From positions 1-46,906 of the forward strand of contig WYBW01000142.1 of assembly GCA_011525685.1 (NCBI GenBank): a DNA stretch of 46,906 nucleotides, written 5' to 3'. Below the pieces are notes generated by a model. It saw nothing but the letters and a program-made list of their open reading frames with translations, did not search any database and was not told where the DNA came from. A program made the translations under genes and the position numbers. Origin of the DNA: Verrucomicrobiia bacterium (GTDB taxonomy: Bacteria; Verrucomicrobiota; Verrucomicrobiia; Limisphaerales; JADLHS01). Of the stretch, positions 33,010-41,150 are shown in pieces. How positions within the stretch are numbered: position 1 is the first letter of the stretch; each line of letters begins with the position of its first letter.

Positions 33010-33041
33010 TGGCATGAGGACAATTAAACCAGGAACGAAGC

Positions 33042-33734
33042 ATGATTTGGATTCTTTTTATCGGCACGCTGTTGCTGTCGCTCTGGGCGGCGGCGCGGGT
33101 GAAATCCGTTTACCACCGTTACAACCGGGGGGTCGTGATGTCCGGCCTCAGCGGCGGCGAGGCGGCCTATGAGATTCTCCGTTGCGCCGGCGTGCATGAC
33201 GTGGAGATCACGCATCGCGACGGTATGTTGGGCGATCACTATGATCCGCTGCACAAGCGGCTGGTGCTGTCCACGGAGAATTTTTACGGCCGTTCGCCCG
33301 CGGCGCTGGGAGTGGCGGCGCACGAGTGCGGACACGCCATTCAGCACCAGATGGCTTACAAGCCGTTGCACTGGCGCATGGCGGCGGTGGGCATCACCAC
33401 TTACGCGAACCATGTTGTCCTGTTCCTTCCCATTCTGGGATTGATCACCGGCCTCATTCACAACTGGGTCGTCATGGCCACCCTCATGGCGTCGGCCTGG
33501 GGCATCATCATGCTGTTCAACCTCGTGACGCTCCCGGTGGAGTTTGACGCCTCCCGCCGGGCGAAGTCCCTGCTGGCGGGCCTGGGCATGATCGCTCCGG
33601 GCGCAGAAGCCACCGCCGTGCGCAAGGTGCTCGATGCGGCGGCGTGGACTTACGTGGCGGCGTTCATCACCTCGCTGGTGTACATGCTGTGGCACCTGCT
33701 GCCGCTGCTCGCGGGCGGGCGCTCGCGTGATTAG
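33042..33734 (+). CDS. YugP-family zinc metallopeptidase, membrane-bound
   Basis: 230 residues. An N-terminal membrane helix (3-18) is followed by the catalytic motif AAHECGHAIQH (zinc ligands H94 and H98, catalytic E95). Three further membrane segments (VGITTYANHVVLFLPILGLI, MATLMASAWGIIMLF, AAFITSLVYMLWHLLPLL) and the PVEFDASRRAKSLL motif, typical of PF04298 (Zn_peptidase_2), complete it. The length equals the family norm. It probably acts in membrane protein turnover. The substrate is not known. Confidence 0.92.
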   Translation: MIWILFIGTLLLSLWAAARVKSVYHRYNRGVVMSGLSGGEAAYEILRCAGVHDVEITHRDGMLGDHYDPLHKRLVLSTENFYGRSPAALGVAAHECGHAIQHQMAYKPLHWRMAAVGITTYANHVVLFLPILGLITGLIHNWVVMATLMASAWGIIMLFNLVTLPVEFDASRRAKSLLAGLGMIAPGAEATAVRKVLDAAAWTYVAAFITSLVYMLWHLLPLLAGGRSRD

Positions 33735-33780
33735 CCGGACCACAAACCCAACCGAGTCTTGACCACAACAGTTGAAACTC

Positions 33781-34131
33781 ATGCAAACAGCCATCATCAA
33801 ACGCGGTGAAAACGTCCTGGTGATCCACCGGCGGCGTTTCGACAGGGACATCCGCCGTCACTTCGTCGGCACGGTGGAAGCCTACGAAGACGGCGTCATG
33901 CGCGCCTCGGGGTATGTCTTCGTGAATGACGACCTGAACAAGCATGTCTTCCTGAAGCGACCCGACCGCCGCACCAAGTTGATTCCGCTCGCGTCGGGCG
34001 ATGTGATCGTGAATGTCATCCCCCATTCCGTGGACCTCGAGGAGGTGCGGTACGAACTGGCGGATCGCTCCCTGTGGATCACCGACGGCAACGGCTGGAA
34101 AATGGATGTCAAGGAATTCGGCTGGGGATGA
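33781..34131 (+). CDS. conserved hypothetical protein, all-beta
   Basis: 116 residues from the ATG at 33781. Not recognised. It is rich in beta strands and alternating charged residues: VLVIHRRRFDRDIRRHFVGTVEAYEDGVMRASGYVFV, then KLIPLASGDVIVNVIPHSVD. No signal peptide or membrane segment. Its stop codon overlaps the start of the hibernation-factor gene (ATGA at 34128-34131), so its product is made in step with that factor and may share its stress role. Confidence 0.75.
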   Translation: MQTAIIKRGENVLVIHRRRFDRDIRRHFVGTVEAYEDGVMRASGYVFVNDDLNKHVFLKRPDRRTKLIPLASGDVIVNVIPHSVDLEEVRYELADRSLWITDGNGWKMDVKEFGWG

Positions 34132-34520
34132 AGCAACCTCTGAAACCTCACGACACGAAAATGAAACTGACATTGGAACACTTCGGAATTCGCTCCACGG
34201 ACACGCTGGATTCGTGGGTTGAGAATCGCATCTTTTCACTGCAACCGAGTTTGCAGATTGACGAGGCGAGCGTTCGGCTCGAACACCACCGGGATGCCAG
34301 CCCCGCCTACCGGGTGCGGGCGCACCTCGTCACGCCCGGCCCAGACGTGTTTGCGGAAGGCCGTGACCACACCCTCCGGGCTGCCTTTGAAAAGATGATG
34401 GAAACGTTGCGACGCCGGATTTGCGGGCGCGCCACCAAACGCCTGCAACGCGTGCGCAGCAATCTACCCGGTCCGGGCGGCAAATCCCGCACCGGACGCA
34501 ATGGCCACGCGCGCCGATGA
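34128..34520 (+). CDS. short ribosome hibernation promoting factor HPF/RaiA family
   Basis: 130 residues from the ATG overlapping the previous stop; an ATG at 34161 (MKLTLEHFGIRST) is possible. The beta-alpha-beta-beta-beta-alpha HPF core is seen: ENRIFSLQPSLQIDEASVRLEHH, RVRAHLVTPGPDVFAEGRDHTLRAAFEKMMETLRRRI. The tail is basic, and the long-HPF dimerisation domain is absent. HPF proteins bind the 30S decoding site and shut down ribosomes in stationary phase or stress. It sits 40 bases before the universal stress protein gene, in keeping with a stress operon. Confidence 0.85.
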   Translation: MKQPLKPHDTKMKLTLEHFGIRSTDTLDSWVENRIFSLQPSLQIDEASVRLEHHRDASPAYRVRAHLVTPGPDVFAEGRDHTLRAAFEKMMETLRRRICGRATKRLQRVRSNLPGPGGKSRTGRNGHARR

Positions 34521-34560
34521 TCGGCCAGGCATCGGCGACCATGCTCGTCCTCGACGAACC

Positions 34561-35487
34561 ATGAACCAGTTGAAGAACATCCTTGCTGGCATTGACTTCT
34601 CGGCCTGCTCGCGCAGCGCGCTCGATCAGGCGGTGCGACTGGCCAACCGGAACCAAGCCCGCCTCCATGTCCTGCACGCCATCGAATATCTGACCGTGAG
34701 CGATGCGGCCTGGGCGAGCCACATTCCGCAGGAAAAACTCGAAGCGGACGCCGTCTCCCAGGCAACGCACACCCTGCAACAATGGCTGAGAACGTCGGGT
34801 GCCGCTGACGACGCCCCGGCGCTCGTGGATACCGGATCGCCGATTGATTGCGTTTTGCGCCGGGCGCGCGAAATCAAGGCGGACCTGCTGGTGCTGGGAG
34901 TCAATGGGTCATCCATGATTCCAATGGGCGCCGGCACGCTGGCTACCCAGTGCCTCCGCAAAGCGCCTACTAAAGTGCTGCTCGTTCACGAACGACACAG
35001 TCGCCCCTTCCGGCGGATTGTAGCAGGTGTGGATTTCTCCGCGGCATCCTGCGCGGCGGTCATTCAAGCGTTGCGCGTGGCGACGCTGGATCGCTGCGAG
35101 GTGCATTTTGTTCATGTCTTCACCGGCTCATGGGGACGCTACGCGCTGGTGCCCGATGCCTGGGAAGTGGACGAAGCCACGGCCGCGCAATACCGGCAGG
35201 CGCTGGAAACACGACTGCGCGAATTCGTCGGGCCGAACGCCCCGCCGCAGGGCCGTTTTCGGGTGCTTCAGGCAACCAGCCACGGACACGGTTTGGCAGA
35301 GCACGCCCGTCAAATTCAAGCCGATCTGCTGGTGCTCGGCGCCACGGGCCGCAGTAATCTCGGCTACGTGCTGCTGGGTTCGACTGTCGAGCGGTTGCTG
35401 CGTGAGCTTCCCTGTTCCGTGCTGGTGGCGCGACCGCCCTTGGATTCAATCGGAGCAGCGTCACCCCCGGCTGGGCAACCGGCGTGA
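34561..35487 (+). CDS. tandem universal stress protein
   Basis: 308 residues with two UspA domains. Domain 1 (about 1-145) begins LKNILAGIDFSACSRSALDQAVRLA; domain 2 (about 150-300) begins RIVAGVDFSAASCAAVIQALRVA. The ATP-binding signature G-x2-G-x9-G-S/T is full in domain 2 (GATGRSNLG...GSTVERLL). In domain 1 (GVNGSSMIPMGAGTLATQCL) it is modified. Such tandem proteins bind nucleotides and protect cells in starvation, redox or ion stress. Start chosen at the ATG at 34561. Confidence 0.92.
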   Translation: MNQLKNILAGIDFSACSRSALDQAVRLANRNQARLHVLHAIEYLTVSDAAWASHIPQEKLEADAVSQATHTLQQWLRTSGAADDAPALVDTGSPIDCVLRRAREIKADLLVLGVNGSSMIPMGAGTLATQCLRKAPTKVLLVHERHSRPFRRIVAGVDFSAASCAAVIQALRVATLDRCEVHFVHVFTGSWGRYALVPDAWEVDEATAAQYRQALETRLREFVGPNAPPQGRFRVLQATSHGHGLAEHARQIQADLLVLGATGRSNLGYVLLGSTVERLLRELPCSVLVARPPLDSIGAASPPAGQPA

Positions 35488-35614
35488 AAGGGCGACGGAA
35501 TCACGGCTGCCAAGTGATTGTTTGCCCACGCACTATAATGGTCTAAAATCGTCCCGCGGGACTGGTGGAAACGGCTGGCCATTCAAGCAGACTGACCGCG
35601 ACGCTGAAACACAC

Positions 35615-36151
35615 ATGACCAACGCCGCTCAATGCAGTTCGAATGTATCGGCCCCCAGCCCCGGGAGGCGACTGCTGACGCGCGCGATCTTGATGAGTTT
35701 GATTTGGCTTGGGTTCACGGGTGCGGATTGGAATTCGTGGCTGGTGGGCGGGCCGACTGTCGTGGCGGCCGCATGGATCAGTTTGCGGTTGTGGCCGGGC
35801 GCTTCCTGGCGTTGGTCGCCCCGCGGTGCGCTGGCCTTCGCCGCCTACTTCCTGCGCGAATCCTGTCGGGGCGGATGGGACGTCGCGCGGCGGGCGCTGT
35901 CGCCCGGACTAAACTTCACGCCTGGGATCATCCGCCATCCGTTGCGCTTGCCGGCCGGCCCGGCGCGCCTCTTCTTTTGCACGGTGATCAGTCTGCTGCC
36001 GGGCACCGCCGTGGTTGCCATTCAGTCCGAGAGCATTCAGGTTCACGTGCTGGATCAGGGCCCTCGCGTCCACGCGGAGTTGCGGGCGCTGGAGCGGCGC
36101 GTGGCGGCGCTCTTCGACCTGTCACTCTCGTCAGAGGAGGTGGAGCCATGA
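35615..36151 (+). CDS. mrpE: Mrp/Mnh-type cation antiporter subunit E
   Basis: 178 residues. Membrane helices near residues 22-60 (RAILMSLIWLGFTGAD, VVAAAWISLRLW) and the family-typical segments ALAFAAYFLRESCRGGWDVARRALSP and ARLFFCTVISLLPGTAVVAI near 83-135. MrpE is a small membrane subunit of the multisubunit Na+/H+ (or K+/H+) antiporter. This gene opens the operon; its stop overlaps mrpF by ATGA. An N-terminal extension of about 20 residues is longer than usual. Confidence 0.92.
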   Translation: MTNAAQCSSNVSAPSPGRRLLTRAILMSLIWLGFTGADWNSWLVGGPTVVAAAWISLRLWPGASWRWSPRGALAFAAYFLRESCRGGWDVARRALSPGLNFTPGIIRHPLRLPAGPARLFFCTVISLLPGTAVVAIQSESIQVHVLDQGPRVHAELRALERRVAALFDLSLSSEEVEP

Positions 36152-36429
36152 ACACCCTTTACCTGGCCGCCGCCGTGGTGTTGTTGCTCACCATGGTCCT
36201 TGGGCTGGCGCGCGTCTTCTGGCAAACCTCCCGCGCGGACAGTCTGCTGGCGGCGATTCTGTTCGGCACGACCGGTGTCGCGCTGGTGCTGTTGCTGGGC
36301 GCGGGACTGGGTTTGAGCGGCGCGGTGGACATGGCGCTGGTGTTTGCATTGCTGGCGGCCGTGCTGGGCGTCGCGTTCGTGTTGCGCGGCTGGCCGGACG
36401 GCGACTCAAAGGAGAAACGCGAGCCATGA
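36148..36429 (+). CDS. mrpF: Mrp antiporter subunit F
   Basis: 93 residues with three membrane helices: LYLAAAVVLLLTMVLGLARVF, SLLAAILFGTTGVALVLLLGAG, VDMALVFALLAAVLGVAFVLRG. Length and the D-x-L/LLAA pattern match MrpF/MnhF. The start overlaps mrpE (ATGA) and the stop overlaps mrpG in the same way, so the three are translated as a unit. Confidence 0.92.
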   Translation: MNTLYLAAAVVLLLTMVLGLARVFWQTSRADSLLAAILFGTTGVALVLLLGAGLGLSGAVDMALVFALLAAVLGVAFVLRGWPDGDSKEKREP

Positions 36430-36734
36430 CGATCCTTGACCTCATCACCGGACTGCTGCTCCTGGCGGCCCTGTTTTTCTTCGTGGCCGGCACGGTGGGC
36501 CTGCTGCGTTTCCCGGACCTTTACTCCCGGCTGCACGCCTTGACGAAGGCGGACAACGTCGGACTCGGTTTTGCCGTGCTGGCGCTGATGTTGCAGGCGC
36601 AAAGCTGGTCCGAAGTCTTCAAGCTCGGGTTGATCTGGGTCTTGGTGCTGGCGGCCAGCGCCACCGTCTGTTTCCTCATTGGCAACGAAGCGCTCCGGCG
36701 CGGGGTGAAACCATGGACCGGGAAATCGCCATGA
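36426..36734 (+). CDS. mrpG: Mrp antiporter subunit G
   Basis: 102 residues with three helices and the MrpG signature FVAGTVGLLRFPDLYSRLHALTKADNVGLGF near residues 20-50. It is a small structural subunit of the antiporter membrane domain. The start overlaps mrpF by four bases, and its TGA overlaps the start of the next gene at 36731. Confidence 0.94.
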   Translation: MTILDLITGLLLLAALFFFVAGTVGLLRFPDLYSRLHALTKADNVGLGFAVLALMLQAQSWSEVFKLGLIWVLVLAASATVCFLIGNEALRRGVKPWTGKSP

Positions 36735-37690
36735 TGTCACACGTCTTCGATTGGATTCTGGTCTTGCTCGTCCTGGCGCTGGCCTGGCGCTCGTTGAACG
36801 ACTGCGATCTGTTCCGCGGCGTCATCCAATTCATTGCGCTGGGCCTCCTCCTGGCGGTGGCCTGGTTGCGACTGCGCGCGCCGGACGTGGCGCTGGCTGA
36901 AGCCGCAGTTGGCTCGGGACTGACCGGAGCGCTCATTTTGTCGGCATTGGTCCGAATGCGGCAGCGGGAACGGAGGGGCGTCCCAGCATCCGCTTCATCG
37001 GACACTTCCCGAACGCTCCAAAGCGGAACGTCAAACCGCTCGCGCGTTTTGATCGGCGCGCTCTCGCTGGCGTTGCTGACGGCGTTGGGGTGGGCTGTGT
37101 TCCGGTTTTCCGCGCAATCATCCGGCCTCGCTGTTGAATCCCTGGCGAAACTTCCCGAAAGCGGCGTCACCAATCCCGTCACCGCCGTTCTGTTGAACTT
37201 TCGCGCCTACGACACCCTGCTCGAGATCGGCGTGCTGTTGCTGGCCATCGTGGGCGTGTGGGCGCTCCGACGTGGAGAACGTCCGGGCGATGATCTGCGT
37301 GAGCGGCCGCTGTTGATGTCGCTGTTGCGCCTGCTGCTGCCGGTGTTGGTGCTGGCCGCGGGTTACTTGTTGTGGATTGGTGCATCCGCTCCCGGCGGCG
37401 CGTTTCAGGGCGGCGCGCTGCTGGCGGGCGCGCTCGTGCTGGGCTTGTTGGCCGGATTGGCGGGGCGTTTTTTGCGGCGCGAACGACTTTTGCGCACCGG
37501 ACTGACGCTGGGAGTGTTGGTGTTCGCGGCGGCTGGGTTGCTCGCGCTCTGGCGGACCGGCGGTCTGCTGCAATACCCGGCCGGTCAGGGTGGCGCCTGG
37601 ATTCTGGTGATCGAAGCCGCCGCGTTGATTTCCATCGGCCTGACTCTGGGGTTGCTGTATCTCGGAGGAAGACCAGAGGAGGAGAAATGA
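36731..37690 (+). CDS. Mrp fusion: MrpA C-terminal (DUF4040/MbhD-E-like) plus MrpB-like domain
   Basis: 319 residues from the ATG at 36731, which overlaps the mrpG stop; an ATG at 36713 is less likely. Residues about 5-75 form a DUF4040 (MbhD-like) unit with LNDCDLFRGVIQFIALGLLLAVAWLRL and APDVALAEAAVGSGLTGALIL. The middle (about 135-195) is MbhE/MrpA-end-like with NPVTAVLLNFRAYDTLLEIGVLLLA. Residues about 200-319 are MrpB-like (LLPVLVLAAGYLLWIGASAPGGAFQGGALLAGALVLG). In canonical operons these parts belong to MrpA and MrpB; here they are one chain without the MrpA antiporter domain. Confidence 0.9.
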   Translation: MMSHVFDWILVLLVLALAWRSLNDCDLFRGVIQFIALGLLLAVAWLRLRAPDVALAEAAVGSGLTGALILSALVRMRQRERRGVPASASSDTSRTLQSGTSNRSRVLIGALSLALLTALGWAVFRFSAQSSGLAVESLAKLPESGVTNPVTAVLLNFRAYDTLLEIGVLLLAIVGVWALRRGERPGDDLRERPLLMSLLRLLLPVLVLAAGYLLWIGASAPGGAFQGGALLAGALVLGLLAGLAGRFLRRERLLRTGLTLGVLVFAAAGLLALWRTGGLLQYPAGQGGAWILVIEAAALISIGLTLGLLYLGGRPEEEK

Positions 37691-37838
37691 AATCCGAAAC
37701 CCGAAATCCGAAACCCGAAACAGATCCGAAATGTGAAGCCCGAAGCCGGCGACTCTGCCGGCGACACGGCCTGGTCCGCTTGGGAATTCGGATTTCGAAC
37801 TTCCTTCGGTTTGCGGATTTCGGACTTCGGAATTGTCC
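37684..37838. repeat. degenerate CCGAAA/GGATTTCGG repeat inside the Mrp operon
   Basis: The left side is a run of short direct repeats related to GAAATCCGAAACCCGAAATCC. The right side (about 37785-37830) is the inverse, TTCGGATTTCGAAC..TTTGCGGATTTCGGACTTCGG, so the whole can fold into a long hairpin around a GCCGGCGACTCTGCCGGCG core (about 37745-37765). It widens the only real gap in the eight-gene operon to 156 bases. Confidence 0.7.
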
Positions 37839-37846
37839 ACCGGACC

Positions 37847-38200
37847 ATGCCTGACACCGACCATCGCCTCTATCTGGTCGCCGGGGCGGCGCTTTTTGCC
37901 ATCGGGTTCTACTCGCTGGTGGTGCAGACGCACTTGCTGCGGCGCATCATGGCTTTGAACGTGATGGGCAGCGGGGTGTTCCTGGTATTCCTCACGCTCG
38001 CCGATCGAACCACCGGGAGCGTGGCCGATCCTGTGCCCCATGCGATGGTGTTGACCGGCATTGTGGTTGCCGTGTGCGCCACGGGACTGGCCCTGGCGCT
38101 GGCGGATCGTGTGCAGGCGGCCACGAACAAGGTGGACGTGGACGACGGCCCGGACGGGAGCCAGGACGCGACCGACGCAAAGGAGGCACGCCGCGGATGA
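37847..38200 (+). CDS. mrpC: Mrp antiporter subunit C (NuoK-like)
   Basis: 117 residues from the ATG at 37847. Three NuoK/MrpC-type helices: LYLVAGAALFAIGFYSLVVQ, LLRRIMALNVMGSGVFLVFLTLA and DPVPHAMVLTGIVVAVCATGLALALADR. The last contains the conserved P-Q/HAMVLTGIVV motif. Its acidic C-terminal tail is variable. It follows the CCGAAA repeat and overlaps mrpD by ATGA. Confidence 0.93.
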   Translation: MPDTDHRLYLVAGAALFAIGFYSLVVQTHLLRRIMALNVMGSGVFLVFLTLADRTTGSVADPVPHAMVLTGIVVAVCATGLALALADRVQAATNKVDVDDGPDGSQDATDAKEARRG

Positions 38201-39657
38201 CAGCCTCGTGGTCCTTTGCCTTGCTGGTGCTTGGGCCGCTTATGGCCGCGGCGCTGGCGTTCGTGTTTCCCCGACGCGGACGCGGTGTGGCGTTGGCGGC
38301 GGCTGGGATTACGGCCGGTGCGTGGGTGGGACTGGTTCGCGAAGTCATGGCCGGCGGCGTGCAGATTCAGCGCGTGGGCGGCTGGAGCGCACCCCTGGGC
38401 ATTGACCTGCGCGCGGACGGTCTGGCGGTGCTGATGTTGATGGTCACGGGCCTCATCTCCGGCGCGGTGACACTGTATTCGGGGCGATATTTCCGCGACG
38501 CGCACGACCTGGAATCCGCCCACCGCGAACGCTACTTCTGGCCGTTGTTCCTCTTCCTGTGGGCGGCGCTGAACGCGCTCTTTCTTTCCGCGGACATCTT
38601 CAACCTCTACGTCACACTTGAACTGCTCGGGTTCGCCGCCGTGGCGCTCGTGGCCCTGGCGGGCAACCGCGAGGCGCTGAAGTCCGCGATGCGCTACCTG
38701 TTCGTCAGTCTGGCGGCCTCGCTGTTCTACCTGCTCGGGGTCGCGCTCGTCTATGGCCAGTGCGCGACGGTGGACCTGACCTTGCTCGCGGCGAAGGCTC
38801 AACCCGGGCCGACGCTGTGGGTCGCGCTGGCGTTGATGACGGGCGGGTTGCTCGCCAAGGCCGCCTTGTTTCCCCTGCATTTCTGGCTGCCGCCGGCGCA
38901 CGCCAACGCGCCCGCGCCCGTGAGCGCGCTGCTCTCCGCGCTGGTGGTGAAAGGCGCGTTCTACATTCTGCTGCGGCTCTGGTTCGAGGCGTTTCATTCG
39001 CTGAACACACCGGCGGTGGCTCAGGTCTTCGGCGGGTTGGGCGCGGCGGCGATTCTCTGGGGCTCGGCCAACGCGTTGTTTCAACCGCGCCTCAAGTTGC
39101 TCGTCGCTTACTCAACGGTTGCGCAACTGGGCTACCTGTTTCTTTTGTTTCCACTGGCGGCGGCGCGCGATGGCGGCTTTCTGGCCTGGAGTGGTGGACT
39201 CATCTTCCTGGCAGCGCATGCGTGCGCGAAGACGGCCATGTTTCTCACCGCCGGCAACATTCTGCACGCCGCCGGGCATGACCGCATCAAGGACCTTGGC
39301 GGCATCACGCATGTGCCGCCGATCTCCACATTTGCGTTCGGCCTCGCGGGCTTGAGCCTGATCGGACTGCCGCCCAGCAGCGGCTTCGCCGGCAAGTGGC
39401 TGCTCTTGAGCGCGAGTCTGGTTCAAGGACAGTGGTGGTGGGTGGTTGTGATGCTGGTGGGCAGCCTGCTGGCGGCCGCTTATGTGATGCGCGTGCTGAC
39501 CCGGGCGTTCACCCGAGTCCCCGACGCAACCGCGCCGCACCCGATCCCGCCAGTCATGGAATGGACTGCCCTGGCGATGGCGGTCCTGGCGGTTGGGTTT
39601 GGACTTGTCGCGCGCTGGCCGGCGGAACTACTGCGGGTGGGAGTCCCCTGGCCATGA
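38197..39657 (+). CDS. mrpD: Mrp antiporter subunit D (NuoL/M/N-like), first of three
   Basis: 486 residues, about 14 helices of the proton-conducting complex I antiporter family (PF00361). Key elements: YFWPLFLFLWAALNALFLSADIFNLYVTLELLGFAAVALVAL with the conserved Glu of the channel, AKAALFPLHFWLPPAHANAPAPVSALLSALVVKGAFYILLR with the Lys/His pair, and KLLVAYSTVAQLGYLFLL. The start overlaps mrpC and the stop overlaps the next gene, both by ATGA. Confidence 0.93.
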   Translation: MTASWSFALLVLGPLMAAALAFVFPRRGRGVALAAAGITAGAWVGLVREVMAGGVQIQRVGGWSAPLGIDLRADGLAVLMLMVTGLISGAVTLYSGRYFRDAHDLESAHRERYFWPLFLFLWAALNALFLSADIFNLYVTLELLGFAAVALVALAGNREALKSAMRYLFVSLAASLFYLLGVALVYGQCATVDLTLLAAKAQPGPTLWVALALMTGGLLAKAALFPLHFWLPPAHANAPAPVSALLSALVVKGAFYILLRLWFEAFHSLNTPAVAQVFGGLGAAAILWGSANALFQPRLKLLVAYSTVAQLGYLFLLFPLAAARDGGFLAWSGGLIFLAAHACAKTAMFLTAGNILHAAGHDRIKDLGGITHVPPISTFAFGLAGLSLIGLPPSSGFAGKWLLLSASLVQGQWWWVVVMLVGSLLAAAYVMRVLTRAFTRVPDATAPHPIPPVMEWTALAMAVLAVGFGLVARWPAELLRVGVPWP

Positions 39658-41150
39658 GCATCCACGCCCTCACGTTGCTTGGCATCTTGTTCAGCTCGTT
39701 TCTGACCGGGCTGGTGATCTTCTTTCTCAAGGAGGAGAGTCATCGCCTGCGTACCTGGCTCAACATGCTCGGGGCCGGGCTGAAATTGGTGCTGGTGGCG
39801 GCATTGTTGTGGGGGGTGCATGAAGGCAAGGATTACTCGTGGAGCTTTGAATTCCTGCCCGGGCTGCAGTTGGCTCTGGGGGCGGACGCCAATTCGGTTT
39901 TATTTGTCACGCTGTCCACCGTGCTCTGGTTCTGGACCACCCTCTACGCCGTGGGTTACCTGGAAGACTCGCCGCACCGCAGCCGGTTCTTCGGATTCTT
40001 CAGCCTGTGCGTCACGGCCACGACCGGCATTGCCTTGTCAGCCAATCTGATCACGTTCCTGATTTTCTACGAATTGCTGACTGTTTCCACTTACCCTTTG
40101 GTGGTGCATCGCGGCACACCCGACGCCCTGCGGGGAGGCCGGATTTATCTGACTTACACGTTGATTGGCGGCACGGTGCTGCTGCTGGCGGTGGCGTGGT
40201 TTTCCAGGCTGGCCGGCCCCGTCGCCTTCAAGGAGCGCGGGGTGATCGAGGCGCTCATGGCCACGCATCGGGGCGAACTGCAATTGCTCTTTTTCCTGTT
40301 CGTGCTCGGCATCGGGGTCAAGGCGGCCATCGTCCCGCTGCACGGCTGGCTGCCAAAGGCGATGGTCGCGCCCGCGCCGGTGAGTTCGTTGCTGCACGCC
40401 GTGGCGGTGGTGAAGGCGGGCGCGTTCGGCATCGTGCGCATCGTGTATGACCTCTATGGCGTGGAGAACGCGGCGAAGCTGGGCCTCCTCCCGCCCCTTG
40501 CCGTCGCGGCGAGCGTCACCATCATTTACGGGTCGGTGCGCGCGGTGTTCCAGGATGAACTCAAGAAACGGCTGGCCTATTCCACCGTGAGCCAGGTTTC
40601 GTACATCGTGCTGGGCACGGCGATTCTGGGACCGCTGGCCACCATCGGCGGGCTGGTTCATCTCGTTCACCAAGGCATCATGAAGATTACGCTCTTCTTC
40701 GGGGCGGGGAACTACGCCGAAACGCTCGGCATTCATCGTGTCAGCGAGATGAACGGCGTCGGCCGGCGCATGCCGCTGACGACCGCCGCCTTCACGGTCG
40801 CCGCGTTGGGCATGATCGGTGTGCCGCCGCTCGCCGGCTACGTCAGCAAGTGGTACTTGAAGAAGGGCGCGATCACCGCGGGCGACGAGTGGGTGGCGCT
40901 GGTACTCGCCGGGAGCAGTCTGCTCAATGCGGCTTACTTTCTGCCGATTCTCTACCGCGCCTGGTTCCTGGCTCCGCCCAAGACCTGGCCGCGCGAGCAC
41001 CCCTTCGGCAAGTGGGAAACCCACTGGATGCTGCTGGCCGCGCCGCTGGTCACGGCAGCGCTGGTTGTCTGGGCGGGCGTGTTTGCGGAATCATCCTTCA
41101 GTCCGCTGGCCTGGGTGAAACTAATCGCCGCGCGGGAGTACGGACCATGA
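39654..41150 (+). CDS. NuoL/M/N-like antiporter subunit, second of three
   Basis: 498 residues, PF00361 family. It shows LITFLIFYELLTVSTYPLVVHR (channel Glu), GIGVKAAIVPLHGWLPKAMVAPAPVSSLLHAVAVVKAGAFGIVR and KRLAYSTVSQVSYIVLGTAI, followed by VHLVHQGIMKITLFFGAGN. The HGWLPKAM form is nearest to MrpD/NuoM-like or to the N-terminal half of MrpA. It lacks the long amphipathic C-terminal arm of NuoL. Overlaps both neighbours by ATGA. Confidence 0.92.
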   Translation: MSIHALTLLGILFSSFLTGLVIFFLKEESHRLRTWLNMLGAGLKLVLVAALLWGVHEGKDYSWSFEFLPGLQLALGADANSVLFVTLSTVLWFWTTLYAVGYLEDSPHRSRFFGFFSLCVTATTGIALSANLITFLIFYELLTVSTYPLVVHRGTPDALRGGRIYLTYTLIGGTVLLLAVAWFSRLAGPVAFKERGVIEALMATHRGELQLLFFLFVLGIGVKAAIVPLHGWLPKAMVAPAPVSSLLHAVAVVKAGAFGIVRIVYDLYGVENAAKLGLLPPLAVAASVTIIYGSVRAVFQDELKKRLAYSTVSQVSYIVLGTAILGPLATIGGLVHLVHQGIMKITLFFGAGNYAETLGIHRVSEMNGVGRRMPLTTAAFTVAALGMIGVPPLAGYVSKWYLKKGAITAGDEWVALVLAGSSLLNAAYFLPILYRAWFLAPPKTWPREHPFGKWETHWMLLAAPLVTAALVVWAGVFAESSFSPLAWVKLIAAREYGP

